Positions 1-6,105 of a stretch of 9,217 nucleotides of DNA are shown here, in pieces. This DNA comes from Vampirovibrionales bacterium. Its GTDB lineage: Bacteria; Cyanobacteriota; Vampirovibrionia; Vampirovibrionales; JAJTHC01. The notes beneath the pieces are model-generated. The model saw only the letters and a program-made list of their open reading frames with translations. It ran no database searches and was not told the origin of the DNA. The DNA lies in contig JAJTHC010000269.1 of NCBI GenBank assembly GCA_021299615.1, forward strand, positions 1 through 9,217. Reading direction: 5' to 3'. Numbering within the stretch: position 1 is the first letter of the stretch; each line of letters opens with the position of its first letter. The translations under genes were made by a program, and so were the position numbers.

Positions 1-306
1 GCCATTGTCAAGGAGTTTGAACTCCTTTTAGAACAAGCAGGCAAACTCTTACGCAAACGATTACGTCCTTATGTGAGCAATGCTTCAGCTGTTGAAAGCC
101 TCACGTTTAAAGACGTGTTTCGTACCGCAGGGAAATACGAGCTACTCAACACGGACGCCATCGAACGATGGTTTACCTATCGAGACAGTCGAAACGACAC
201 GGCTCACGATTACGGCGAAACGCTCGCACTCAAAACCCTTGAGCTTCTACCTGCGTTTGTGAAGGATGTTCAAGCCCTGATACCGATTTTAAAAAGCAAG
301 GAGTAG
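1..306 (+). CDS. hepT: HEPN-domain toxin of a HEPN/MNT toxin-antitoxin pair (5' truncated by window)
   Basis: The reading frame is open from base 1 to a TAG at 304-306, giving 101 visible residues. A GTG at 73 could be taken as a start, but the upstream frame (FELLLEQAGKLLRKRL) continues a typical HEPN helix, so the real start lies outside the window, probably 30-40 codons further up. The family is the HI0074-like nucleotidyltransferase 'substrate-binding' protein. Visible residues 64-71 read RNDTAHDY, an exact RX4HXY motif: Arg and His are the RNase active site, and Tyr is the residue AMPylated by the MntA partner in characterised HepT/MntA systems. The flanking W-F-x-Y-R-x-S-R context is also typical. 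It would act in the cytoplasm as an RNA-cutting toxin, held inactive by the product of the gene starting 7 bp downstream. The family call is firm. Toxic activity is inferred from the intact motif. Confidence 0.85.
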   Translation, partial: AIVKEFELLLEQAGKLLRKRLRPYVSNASAVESLTFKDVFRTAGKYELLNTDAIERWFTYRDSRNDTAHDYGETLALKTLELLPAFVKDVQALIPILKSKE

Positions 307-313
307 GGTTCTT

Positions 314-631
314 GTGAACACAAACATACAAATTCCTGAAACATGGCAAGTCCTGCTCAAAAAAATTCATGCGGAATCTGCCCCTGATTTCCAAGTTTGG
401 GTATTTGGGAGTCGTGCAACAGGAACGGCTCGTAGCAGTAGTGATTTAGATCTGTACCTGCGTCACCCTGACGAGATCACCCCCTGTTCCACACTGGCTG
501 AGATACGAAACGCCTTGTCCGAAAGTCATTTACCCATTTTTGTGGATGTCTTTGATTTTGTCAGCTTACCTGCCTACATGAAAGAGGAAGTGCTAAAAAC
601 CGCTGTTTGTTTATTTTCTGAAGATGTTTAA
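314..631 (+). CDS. mntA: MNT-domain minimal nucleotidyltransferase antitoxin
   Basis: This 105-residue protein starts at GTG 314, with AAGGAG at 298-303 (10 nt spacing) inside the end of the toxin gene, so the two are one translationally linked operon. Residues 32-46 carry the polymerase-beta-type signature GS-X10-DXD (GS at 32-33, D44 and D46). A third carboxylate, probably D78 in VDVFD, completes the metal site. In studied HepT/MntA pairs the MNT protein transfers AMP from ATP to the Tyr of the HEPN RX4HXY motif and so neutralises the RNase. Both halves of that chemistry are present here. The length is normal for the family and there is no membrane segment. HI0073-like proteins of unknown substrate look the same, so antitoxin function is strongly suggested but not proven by sequence. 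Confidence 0.87.
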   Translation: MNTNIQIPETWQVLLKKIHAESAPDFQVWVFGSRATGTARSSSDLDLYLRHPDEITPCSTLAEIRNALSESHLPIFVDVFDFVSLPAYMKEEVLKTAVCLFSEDV

Positions 632-660
632 ATGGTATTATAGCCAAGTTTAGAGTTTTC

Positions 661-773
661 TGTACAGTAGGCTATTCTAGGAGCCTAGACTCGCAGATGT
701 GTGAAGTGTACAAAGACGTACATAAGCACATCGAGAATCGTAGCGACAACGAAGACGCCAGACGCTATTTAAA
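661..773. other. Structured intergenic element between convergent genes
   Basis: The 142-bp gap between the antitoxin stop (631) and the phosphoesterase stop (774) contains nested inverted repeats. TAGGCT (668-673) pairs with AGCCTA (682-687). GATGTG (696-701) pairs with CACATC (727-732), enclosing a second stem TGTAC (707-711)/GTACA (718-722) with a 6-nt loop. A short tandem repeat GACGC follows near 757-767. There is no T-run that would make it a classical intrinsic terminator. It looks like an interspersed palindromic repeat or a 3'-end RNA structure shared by the two converging transcripts. Repeat status needs copies elsewhere in the genome, which cannot be seen here. Confidence 0.4.
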
Positions 774-1793
774 CTAAGAATTGGTATTACTTGTGCCATC
801 AGGGACTAAGGTGATGATCGGCATTTCACTAAAGCCTTCCCACCAGCGTGGCAAGGCAAACGAAAGCCCCTTCTCTTTTTTAACGCCAAGCCATTTCAGA
901 AAAGCATGGGTTTTTGGATGATGATGCTTGTCAAGCAAAATCGTCCCTGTTCCCATGCCTGCTCCCACAAATATATCTCCTTGCCCTTCTTGATTTTGAT
1001 AAAGCCCTTTAACAAACTTCTGTTGTGTGAAGCGTTGAGCGAGACGATGACTCATGCCGACGATTTGTCCACCATGTGTATGCCCTGCTAAAGTAATAGG
1101 CAAAGTCTGCTGTAAGCGAGCATCTACTTCAAATTGCTTGGGATTATGAACTAAACCGATATGCGTCATATTCGACATGTTTTGAATGTTCGCCAAGACC
1201 TTATTTACATCAGGCTTGCCTAGTAAGTAATCCTTAAGACCATGAACGGCTATTTTTCCTTTCTTACCAAAGCTTTGAATATGGGTTTGATCTTCAAGAA
1301 CAATGATCCCTGCATCCCGTAGGGCTTTAGCGACGGTTTTTCCACCAGCACCGTCTAAATAATCATGATTGCCGAGGATGCCAATCATCGGGATGCCTAT
1401 ATTCAAAGACTCTACCCACTTACCAAAATCTCTAATAAAGCCATTACCTTGGCAAATGTAGTCCCCACCCAAAAGCAGGACATCAATGTTACGGTTTTTA
1501 ATCAAGTGTCGAATATGAGGTATAGCTCTATTAAGCCAATCACCGTTGATGCCATCATAATGAACATCACTGATATAAGCCAAGTTTACAGCTTTTTTAA
1601 GTGATTGACCTTTAGGAACTGTAATTTTATATTCGGGGAATTGAAGACGTTCTTTACGATCTCCTTGTAAAGGAAGCAGAGAAAACCCATTGGGGTATAC
1701 TTTTGGTATTTTCGTGTTAGGAAGTGTTCTTTGAAAAGTCGACGCTGACGAACGTGACGAGATACCTCGTGCAAGGCGGTCTAATATTGTCAT
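774..1793 (-). CDS. Calcineurin-like metallophosphoesterase (YkuE/LpxG-like)
   Basis: This 339-residue protein carries the complete metallophosphoesterase motif set in order: DVH (D76, H78), GGD (D111), GNHD (N142, H143), a lone His in LVHNP (H216) and GHTHGG (H238, H240). These residues bind the two-metal centre that hydrolyses phosphate esters or anhydrides. The motif spacing and GHTHGGQ fit the YkuE/YaeI-type branch, whose studied members act on phospholipids or on UDP-2,3-diacylglucosamine (LpxG). The substrate here is not determinable. The first ~70 residues are basic and Ser/Pro-rich, with no clear signal peptide or transmembrane helix, so a soluble or peripherally attached enzyme is inferred. 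Start ATG 1793 has only a weak, distant AGGGA upstream. It lies 84 bp downstream of flgF-like on the same strand and may have its own promoter. It is convergent with the toxin-antitoxin pair. Confidence 0.88.
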   Translation of the reverse strand: MTILDRLARGISSRSSASTFQRTLPNTKIPKVYPNGFSLLPLQGDRKERLQFPEYKITVPKGQSLKKAVNLAYISDVHYDGINGDWLNRAIPHIRHLIKNRNIDVLLLGGDYICQGNGFIRDFGKWVESLNIGIPMIGILGNHDYLDGAGGKTVAKALRDAGIIVLEDQTHIQSFGKKGKIAVHGLKDYLLGKPDVNKVLANIQNMSNMTHIGLVHNPKQFEVDARLQQTLPITLAGHTHGGQIVGMSHRLAQRFTQQKFVKGLYQNQEGQGDIFVGAGMGTGTILLDKHHHPKTHAFLKWLGVKKEKGLSFALPRWWEGFSEMPIITLVPDGTSNTNS

Positions 1794-1877
1794 TGCTGAT
1801 TAAATATCCCTAGAAAATCATTTACAGGGCTTATTTTAAACCAAGTATTCTAAAAAGCCAGTCTTTTTTTAAAGCCT

Positions 1878-2633
1878 CTATCTAAACTCATTTACCGCTT
1901 TGTCGAGCGTTTCTTTTTGCGTGCTAATCGTGCGTTGTAAGCCTTCATACAACCGCATCCCCGTAATACTTTGAATCATTTCATGTACGATATTTGTATT
2001 AGAACGTTCGATATATCCTTGCTTAAAGCTATTACCGCCTTTGGCGGCTTGTACATCGATGGGGTTTTCTCCCTTGAAAATTGAATCGCCTAGCTGATGC
2101 AAGCCCTTGGGATTGCTGAAACGAACCATGTGCAATTTGCCAAACGATTGCCCTGCTTCGGTGCTTATTGTGCCGTCTTCCTGAATAACAATTTTACCTG
2201 CATTTTCAGGCACCGTAATGGGATTGCCCCCTGCATCCAAGACCTTATACTTACCTTCAGATGTCAACTCATTCTGTTGATTCAATTTTAAACTACCGTT
2301 TCTCGTATAGCCCGTTTCACCATTGGGTAATTGCACGACAAGGAATCCATCGCCATCCACGGCTACATCCAAGGCATTACCTGTAGGTTGTAAATGCCCT
2401 TGCGAAAAATGCAAGGGCGTACCGATAATTTCCACACCCGTGGTGAGCTTGCCAATTTCTTGTGATCCTTCATCATCAATACGAGACATCTGGATTTCGG
2501 GGTAAGCTTGGTACTGCACGTAACGTGCTTTAAAGCCAGTGGTGTTAACGTTTGCCACGTTGTTTGCCATGGTATCCACGGCGAGTTGGGTGTTGAGCAT
2601 GCCAGCCGCAGCGGTGTAGATGCCTCTTAGCAT
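1878..2633 (-). CDS. flgF: Flagellar basal-body rod protein, FlgF/FlgG family (FlgF-like)
   Basis: This 251-residue protein begins MLRGIYTAAAGML and carries the rod-protein signature ANNVANVNTTGFKA at residues 23-36. The conserved C-terminal helix (about 207-250, GYIERSNTNIVHEMIQ...) forms the coiled coil with the N-terminal helix in flagellar axial proteins. Residues 44-52, YPEIQMSRI, match the FlgF/FlhO-type pattern rather than the EFQDLLY stretch usual in distal-rod FlgG, hence FlgF-like, though FlgG cannot be excluded. It would be exported by the flagellar type III apparatus and assembled in the periplasmic rod. AAGGAG (plus-strand 2642-2647) lies 8 nt before the ATG, a strong ribosome site. 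The gene follows the transglycosylase gene by 15 bp, so the two form one operon. Length is close to the usual 240-265. Confidence 0.88.
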   Translation of the reverse strand: MLRGIYTAAAGMLNTQLAVDTMANNVANVNTTGFKARYVQYQAYPEIQMSRIDDEGSQEIGKLTTGVEIIGTPLHFSQGHLQPTGNALDVAVDGDGFLVVQLPNGETGYTRNGSLKLNQQNELTSEGKYKVLDAGGNPITVPENAGKIVIQEDGTISTEAGQSFGKLHMVRFSNPKGLHQLGDSIFKGENPIDVQAAKGGNSFKQGYIERSNTNIVHEMIQSITGMRLYEGLQRTISTQKETLDKAVNEFR

Positions 2634-2648
2634 TGTAGATGCTCCTTC

Positions 2649-3248
2649 TTATTTTAGATCCGCTTCGTATTTGAGTACTTTTTTGACGTAGTTTTGCGTT
2701 TCTTTATAAGGGGGGATGCCTCCGTATTTGGCTACGGCGCCTGAACCTGCGTTGTATGCTGCTAACGCCAGTTCTTTATTGCCCCGATACTTCTTCATCA
2801 ACTGCCCTAGATATTTACTTCCTCCTTCGATATTTTCAGCAGGATTCAAAGGGTTATGCACGCCTAAGCCTTTGGCGGTCGCAGGCATGAGTTGCATCAG
2901 TCCTTTGGCTCCTGCGGAAGACACGGCAAGGGGATTGCCTCCACTTTCGGCTCTAATCACGGCTTTCACGAGTGACGACGACACGCCTGCTTTGCCTGCG
3001 TATTGTTCCACCAGCGGTTCAAGGTGTGAGCCTTTCAAGGCGTTGATGCCTGCCGAAATGGGTGGCGACGGTTTGTCGTCCTTCATCACATCGCTTAACA
3101 AGCTTGAAAAGGACGATGTTCCTGTACTCGAAGGGGGGACGTCGTTTGGGTTGGGAGGGGTGATTTCAAATTCATCGTTTGCAATGCCAAGTTTACTTTC
3201 AATGGCTTGCATACGTTGTTCGACGCTACTTAGCGAAGTGGTCATCAT
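2649..3248 (-). CDS. Flagellum-associated lytic transglycosylase (SLT domain)
   Basis: This 199-residue protein has two parts. Residues 1-75 are Ser/Pro-rich and start with SLSSVEQRMQAIESKLG, a short heptad-like helix. Residues ~76-199 form a soluble lytic transglycosylase domain. Catalytic Glu is E101 in IRAESGGNP, followed by AKGLMQLMPATA (114-125), the AYNAGSGAV motif (164-172) and IPPYKETQNYV (178-188). It cleaves peptidoglycan between MurNAc and GlcNAc, leaving an anhydro end. No Sec signal peptide is visible. With the rod gene flgF-like 15 bp downstream, export by the flagellar type III system and local opening of the wall for the rod is the natural inference. Two ATGs (3248 and 3245) are adjacent; a weak GAGAGA precedes them. 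It probably supplies the muramidase function missing from the short FlgJ at 8605-9033. Confidence 0.88.
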   Translation of the reverse strand: MMTTSLSSVEQRMQAIESKLGIANDEFEITPPNPNDVPPSSTGTSSFSSLLSDVMKDDKPSPPISAGINALKGSHLEPLVEQYAGKAGVSSSLVKAVIRAESGGNPLAVSSAGAKGLMQLMPATAKGLGVHNPLNPAENIEGGSKYLGQLMKKYRGNKELALAAYNAGSGAVAKYGGIPPYKETQNYVKKVLKYEADLK

Positions 3249-3298
3249 CTATAGTGTTCTCTCTTATTTTCTCTCTATTCGTGCGGTGTTAGTTCACC

Positions 3299-3320
3299 TT
3301 TACATTGTGATCTATGTAAA
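3299..3320. promoter_or_regulatory. Operator-like inverted repeat upstream of the transglycosylase-flgF unit
   Basis: A perfect 7-bp inverted repeat, TTTACAT-N8-ATGTAAA, lies 51 bp upstream of the transglycosylase start, in the 115-bp gap after pabB. The 22-bp span and 8-bp spacer fit a dimeric regulator of the CRP/FNR or TetR type. It has no U-run, so it is not a terminator. No convincing sigma-70 or sigma-28 promoter was recognised beside it. The regulator is unknown. Confidence 0.4.
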
Positions 3321-3363
3321 TCTTGAATAACATCATCTTAAGATGTAGATTTTATATAGTGTT

Positions 3364-4908
3364 TTAAAGGGCGGATTCAATGGCTTCAAGCAAGGCTTTC
3401 GCCTTTTTGAGCGATTCCTTCCATTCCGCGCGAGGCGCCGAATCATGCACAATGCCCGCCCCTGCCTGCAAACAAATGCGATACGGCTTCAAACCTACAT
3501 CCGAAGGCTTGTATTTAAACGGCTTTATTGGCAACAGATGAATCGTGCGAATGAGGATGTTGAAATCCATTCGCTGATGCTGAACATCCACGTAGCCCAT
3601 GCTCCCTGTGTACACCCCACGAGCCGTTTGCTCCAGCTCGGCGAGCTTTTCGAGGCAACGCAACTTGGGGCATCCTGTAATGGTGCCACCAGGGAAAAGG
3701 GCATCCAAAATGGCGACTTGCGAAACGCCTTCGGCTTGCCTGCCTTGCACGTTAGAAACCACGTGCGTGACATGCGAATAACGCTCCACACTCATCAATT
3801 CATCGACGTGAACCGTGCCTGCTGTACAGACCTTGCCTAAGTCGTTGCGTTCTAAATCTACCAGCATGAGGTGTTCCGCTCGTTCTTTTTCAAGCGAAAG
3901 TAGCTCCGCTTCAAGCAGGCGTTCGGCTTCCGCCGTTTGCCCTCGACTGCGAGTGCCACCAATCGGACGGGTCGAAAGCACACCAGCGTCCTGCTTAATG
4001 AGCCGTTCAGGCGAATTGCTCAAGACCCATCCCTGCGGACTCTTCCACAAACCTGCAAACGGCGACGGATTACGATGCGTTAAGGCTTCAAACAATCGCC
4101 ACGGTTCAAGGCTGGCTTGCCGTTGCCACTGCACGGAAAGGTTGGCTTGATAGAGTTCCCCTGCTGCAATCCACGATTTAATTTGTTCAACGCCTGCTTC
4201 AAAGTCCGCTTGACTTAAGGAAGGCGTGTAAGCCTCCAACCAAGAGGCTTGAAAGTCTTGAAAGGCAAAATCGGGCGTGAGTCGTTCTTCTTGAAGGAGA
4301 TCTTTGACGTTCGACGCTATACGAGCCTGTTCATCGTGAGACGGTGTAATCGCATAAAGCACGCTATTCTGATAGTCCATCACCAAGCGATGCGTATAGC
4401 GAATAAATCGATGCGTCGCCACCGCTGGCTCACTTTGGGGCATGACGGACAAAGACGCCAACTTGTCATTCCACAACCACGACGCTTCATAGCTCAATTG
4501 AGCAAAAATCCCCGATGTACTGGGTAGGTGATCTAAATCAGAGGGTTCGTCAAGGGATTGCGTCTGCTCGTTTAACCACGATTCAAGCACCGCATTCAGT
4601 TCATTCGCTTGATGAATCCTGACGCCTTGGGCTTGACCGTTGAGATAGACCTGCTGATGCACCACATCCAAGCGTTGAATGCTGTCTGAATTGCCGTAAC
4701 CAGCGAGTCCCCACTGATGCAAGTGCGAAGGCTCGCACAAGGGGGCATCGAGCAAGGTGACATACGCCATGGATTCGCTGAGGGCTTGGGTGAGACGCAT
4801 CAAGAAAAGCGGATGCCGTTGCAGATCGACGTCATACGCCTGCCACACGAGCGTTTCACTTAACTTAGACGGCACAGGCATTCCACACCGATTCAGGAAT
4901 ATCCGCAT
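3364..4908 (-). CDS. pabB: Aminodeoxychorismate synthase component I (PabB-like chorismate-binding enzyme)
   Basis: This 514-residue protein has a variable N-terminal half and a C-terminal chorismate-binding domain (about 233-512). It joins ammonia to chorismate to give aminodeoxychorismate for p-aminobenzoate and folate synthesis, normally with a PabA amidotransferase. Visible motifs are GELYQANLSV (250-259), PIGGTRSRG (315-323), EHLMLVDLERNDLG (345-358), FPGGTITGCPK (405-415), DFNILIRT (448-455) and GAGIVHDSAP (483-492) with E495. GGTITGCPK favours PabB over anthranilate synthase (usually AGTLSGAPK). The Lys that acts as nucleophile in E. coli PabB (PIKGT) is Gly317 here. About a dozen extra residues (458-472) precede the last beta strand. 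The start is uncertain: ATG 4908 has AAGG 9 nt upstream and overlaps yebC by 44 nt; ATG 4881 would overlap by 17 nt. No pabA is visible. Confidence 0.85.
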   Translation of the reverse strand: MRIFLNRCGMPVPSKLSETLVWQAYDVDLQRHPLFLMRLTQALSESMAYVTLLDAPLCEPSHLHQWGLAGYGNSDSIQRLDVVHQQVYLNGQAQGVRIHQANELNAVLESWLNEQTQSLDEPSDLDHLPSTSGIFAQLSYEASWLWNDKLASLSVMPQSEPAVATHRFIRYTHRLVMDYQNSVLYAITPSHDEQARIASNVKDLLQEERLTPDFAFQDFQASWLEAYTPSLSQADFEAGVEQIKSWIAAGELYQANLSVQWQRQASLEPWRLFEALTHRNPSPFAGLWKSPQGWVLSNSPERLIKQDAGVLSTRPIGGTRSRGQTAEAERLLEAELLSLEKERAEHLMLVDLERNDLGKVCTAGTVHVDELMSVERYSHVTHVVSNVQGRQAEGVSQVAILDALFPGGTITGCPKLRCLEKLAELEQTARGVYTGSMGYVDVQHQRMDFNILIRTIHLLPIKPFKYKPSDVGLKPYRICLQAGAGIVHDSAPRAEWKESLKKAKALLEAIESAL

Positions 4909-5632
4909 TGTGATAGACCTTGTTCACGTCGTCATGGTCTTCAATCAAGCCGATGAGCTTGATGAGGGGCTTGGCAATGGCGAGATCGTCTACGACGGTT
5001 TCGGTGCCACAAATGCGAGTCAATTCAACGGTTTCAGGCGAAAAAGGCAGTGTCGCAAGTTCTGTTAGGGCTAAACAAACGTTGTTTAACGCCTTAGCAT
5101 CCGTGATGATTTCCACAAACAGATCGCCGTCTTCGTTATGGGTAAACACATCGTGGGCTTCGGCTTCAATCGCCCATTCCACCCACTGATTCGCCACGGC
5201 TTCGTTTTTCGCTTCAATTACAATGCGTCCAAAGGGCTCAAACATAAAGGCGACGCATCCGTCCTGCCCCAAATTGCCGTTTTGCTTGTTGAAATAACTG
5301 CGAATGTCGCCTGCGGTGCGGTTGCGGTTGTCGGTTTCGCATTCAATAAAAATAGCGATGCCTCCTGGCCCGTAGCCTTCGTAGCTCAAGGATTCGAGAT
5401 CGTCGCCCTTTAACGCCCCTGTCGCTTTGGCGACGGCGTTTTCGATGTTGTCTTTTGAAAGCCCGCCCGCTTTGGCGGCGTCAATCGCCCCACGTAGGCG
5501 AAAATTGCTCGACGGGTCGCCTCCGCCTTGTCGTGCGGCGGACATAATTTCTCGAGAGAAGCGAGCCAGTGCGACGCCTTTTTTAGCATCTGATGCGGCT
5601 TTTTTGTTTTTGATTGCCATCCAGCGTCCCAT
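4865..5632 (-). CDS. yebC: YebC/TACO1-family protein (translation or transcription regulator)
   Basis: This 255-residue protein is slightly longer than the usual ~245. N-terminal residues 6-37 (AIKNKKAASDAKKGVALARFSREI...) are the positively charged first domain. Residues 84-93, YEGYGPGGIA, are the family signature, with ETDNRNRT (99-106) and the following G-N-L-G...VAFMF stretch (118-131). Known members either relieve ribosome stalling at proline-rich stretches, as for TACO1 and some bacterial YebC proteins, or act as DNA-binding regulators, so the exact role here is open. Start ATG 5632 has AGGAG 9 nt upstream (plus-strand 5642-5646). The N-terminus MGRWMAIKNKK differs from the common MAGHSKWANIKHRK but aligns with it. 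It is the first gene of a unit with the overlapping pabB. The 232-bp palindromic element starts only 31 bp upstream of its start codon. Confidence 0.95.
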   Translation of the reverse strand: MGRWMAIKNKKAASDAKKGVALARFSREIMSAARQGGGDPSSNFRLRGAIDAAKAGGLSKDNIENAVAKATGALKGDDLESLSYEGYGPGGIAIFIECETDNRNRTAGDIRSYFNKQNGNLGQDGCVAFMFEPFGRIVIEAKNEAVANQWVEWAIEAEAHDVFTHNEDGDLFVEIITDAKALNNVCLALTELATLPFSPETVELTRICGTETVVDDLAIAKPLIKLIGLIEDHDDVNKVYHNADIPESVWNACAV

Positions 5633-5663
5633 GGGGGGTGTCTCCTATGCGTTGGGGTTTTCT

Positions 5664-5895
5664 GTCCCCCCTCCTAATTTTAGGAGGGAAAACAATCTTT
5701 TCATTCACGAAGTGAATCTACTCCTTTAGGAAGGAGAGGTTGGGAGAGGAAACCAACGGTTTTCTTTCCCAAGAGAAGCGTTAGCTTCGACAGGTTAGGG
5801 GGCGGTTAAACTCACATACAGCGTCTAGGGTTTAACCTCACCCTCGAACGTCTTTCAGACGTTCTCTTCCCTCTCCTAAAATTAGGAGAGGGGAC
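5664..5895. repeat. Nested-palindrome element with terminal inverted repeats (MITE-like)
   Basis: This 232-bp stretch begins GTCCCC and ends GGGGAC. Its ends form imperfect terminal inverted repeats of about 25-27 bp (5664-5688 against 5869-5895), each itself a hairpin: CCCTCCTAA/TTAGGAGGG (5669-5688) and CCCTCTCCTAA/TTAGGAGAGGG (5869-5892). Between them are six more stems: 5703-5717 (ATTCAC/GTGAAT), 5721-5736 (CTCCTT/AAGGAG), 5740-5772 (15-bp arms with two G-T pairs), 5775-5788 (GAAGC/GCTTC), 5797-5844 (15-bp arms, 13 paired) and 5846-5864 (GAACGTCT/AGACGTTC). It holds no gene of its own. It fills most of the gap between divergent yebC and the HdeD-like gene. A non-autonomous mobile element is the likely identity; no clear target-site duplication was found. 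Confidence 0.65.
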
Positions 5896-6057
5896 AAAGC
5901 GAAGAAGGTGTTTCTTCAATTCCTCTATTAAAATAGCATAGATACGCCAATTGCTCAAATAAAAATCGTCATGGCGTCTTGCAAAATAAGGCAGTAGATC
6001 TTCTACTCCAACCTGTTTATAGTCCAGTTGAGGTTTCACAATATTTTCTATAAAGCC
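5812..6057 (-). pseudogene. Unrecognised coding remnant fused to the palindromic element
   Basis: On the minus strand, 6057 down to 5896 reads as a protein-like segment (GFIENIVKPQLDYKQ, then VGVEDLLPYFARRHDDFYL and NWRIYAILIEELKKHLLRF). It has balanced hydrophobic and charged residues, unlike random translation. No start codon with a ribosome site lies in this frame except one inside the next gene on the opposite strand, so it looks like the 3' piece of a lost gene. At base 5895 the frame passes exactly into the palindromic element, which adds a basic tail (VPSPNFRRGKRTSERRSR...) ending at TGA 5812-5814. I do not recognise the family. It could also be chance coding, since the region also carries the promoter of the plus-strand gene. 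Confidence 0.35.
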
Positions 6058-6065
6058 GTATTTTA

Positions 6066-6074
6066 TGCTATACT
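6066..6074 (+). promoter_or_regulatory. Extended -10 promoter candidate for the HdeD-like gene and recF
   Basis: TGCTATACT matches the extended -10 form TGnTATAAT in all but one base. It lies 31 nt upstream of ATG 6106. The -35 position (about 6046-6051) is poor, as is common with extended -10 promoters. A transcript from here would have a 5' leader of roughly 25 nt containing AAGGGG (6094-6099). Confidence 0.45.
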
Positions 6075-6105
6075 TAGGTTTATTCTTATTGAGAAGGGGT
6101 TTTCT

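Noticed and set aside
73..306. GTG at 73 as the real start of the HEPN protein
   Set aside because: The frame is open to base 1 and encodes the expected preceding HEPN helix, so the gene is simply cut by the window edge.
1851..1877. T-run after flgF-like (1863-1870 region) as an intrinsic terminator
   Set aside because: No stable hairpin could be drawn next to the A/T run in the minus-strand sense.
2716..3330. Long open frame on the plus strand (204 codons)
   Set aside because: It lies antisense to the transglycosylase gene, whose domain and motifs are clear. The plus-strand product is Pro/Leu/Ser-rich, with no family resemblance and no ribosome site.
3334..3345. 12-bp palindrome CATCTTAAGATG after pabB as a terminator
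   Set aside because: It has no loop and no T-run, and is too short to assign a role.
3445..4150. Open frames on the plus strand opposite pabB
   Set aside because: They are antisense to a strongly supported coding region and show composition-driven translation with no motifs.
6028..6105. Upstream ATG extending the HdeD-like protein by 26 residues
   Set aside because: It would precede the extended -10 promoter (6066-6074) and lacks a ribosome site, while ATG 6106 has AAGGGG at 6 nt.
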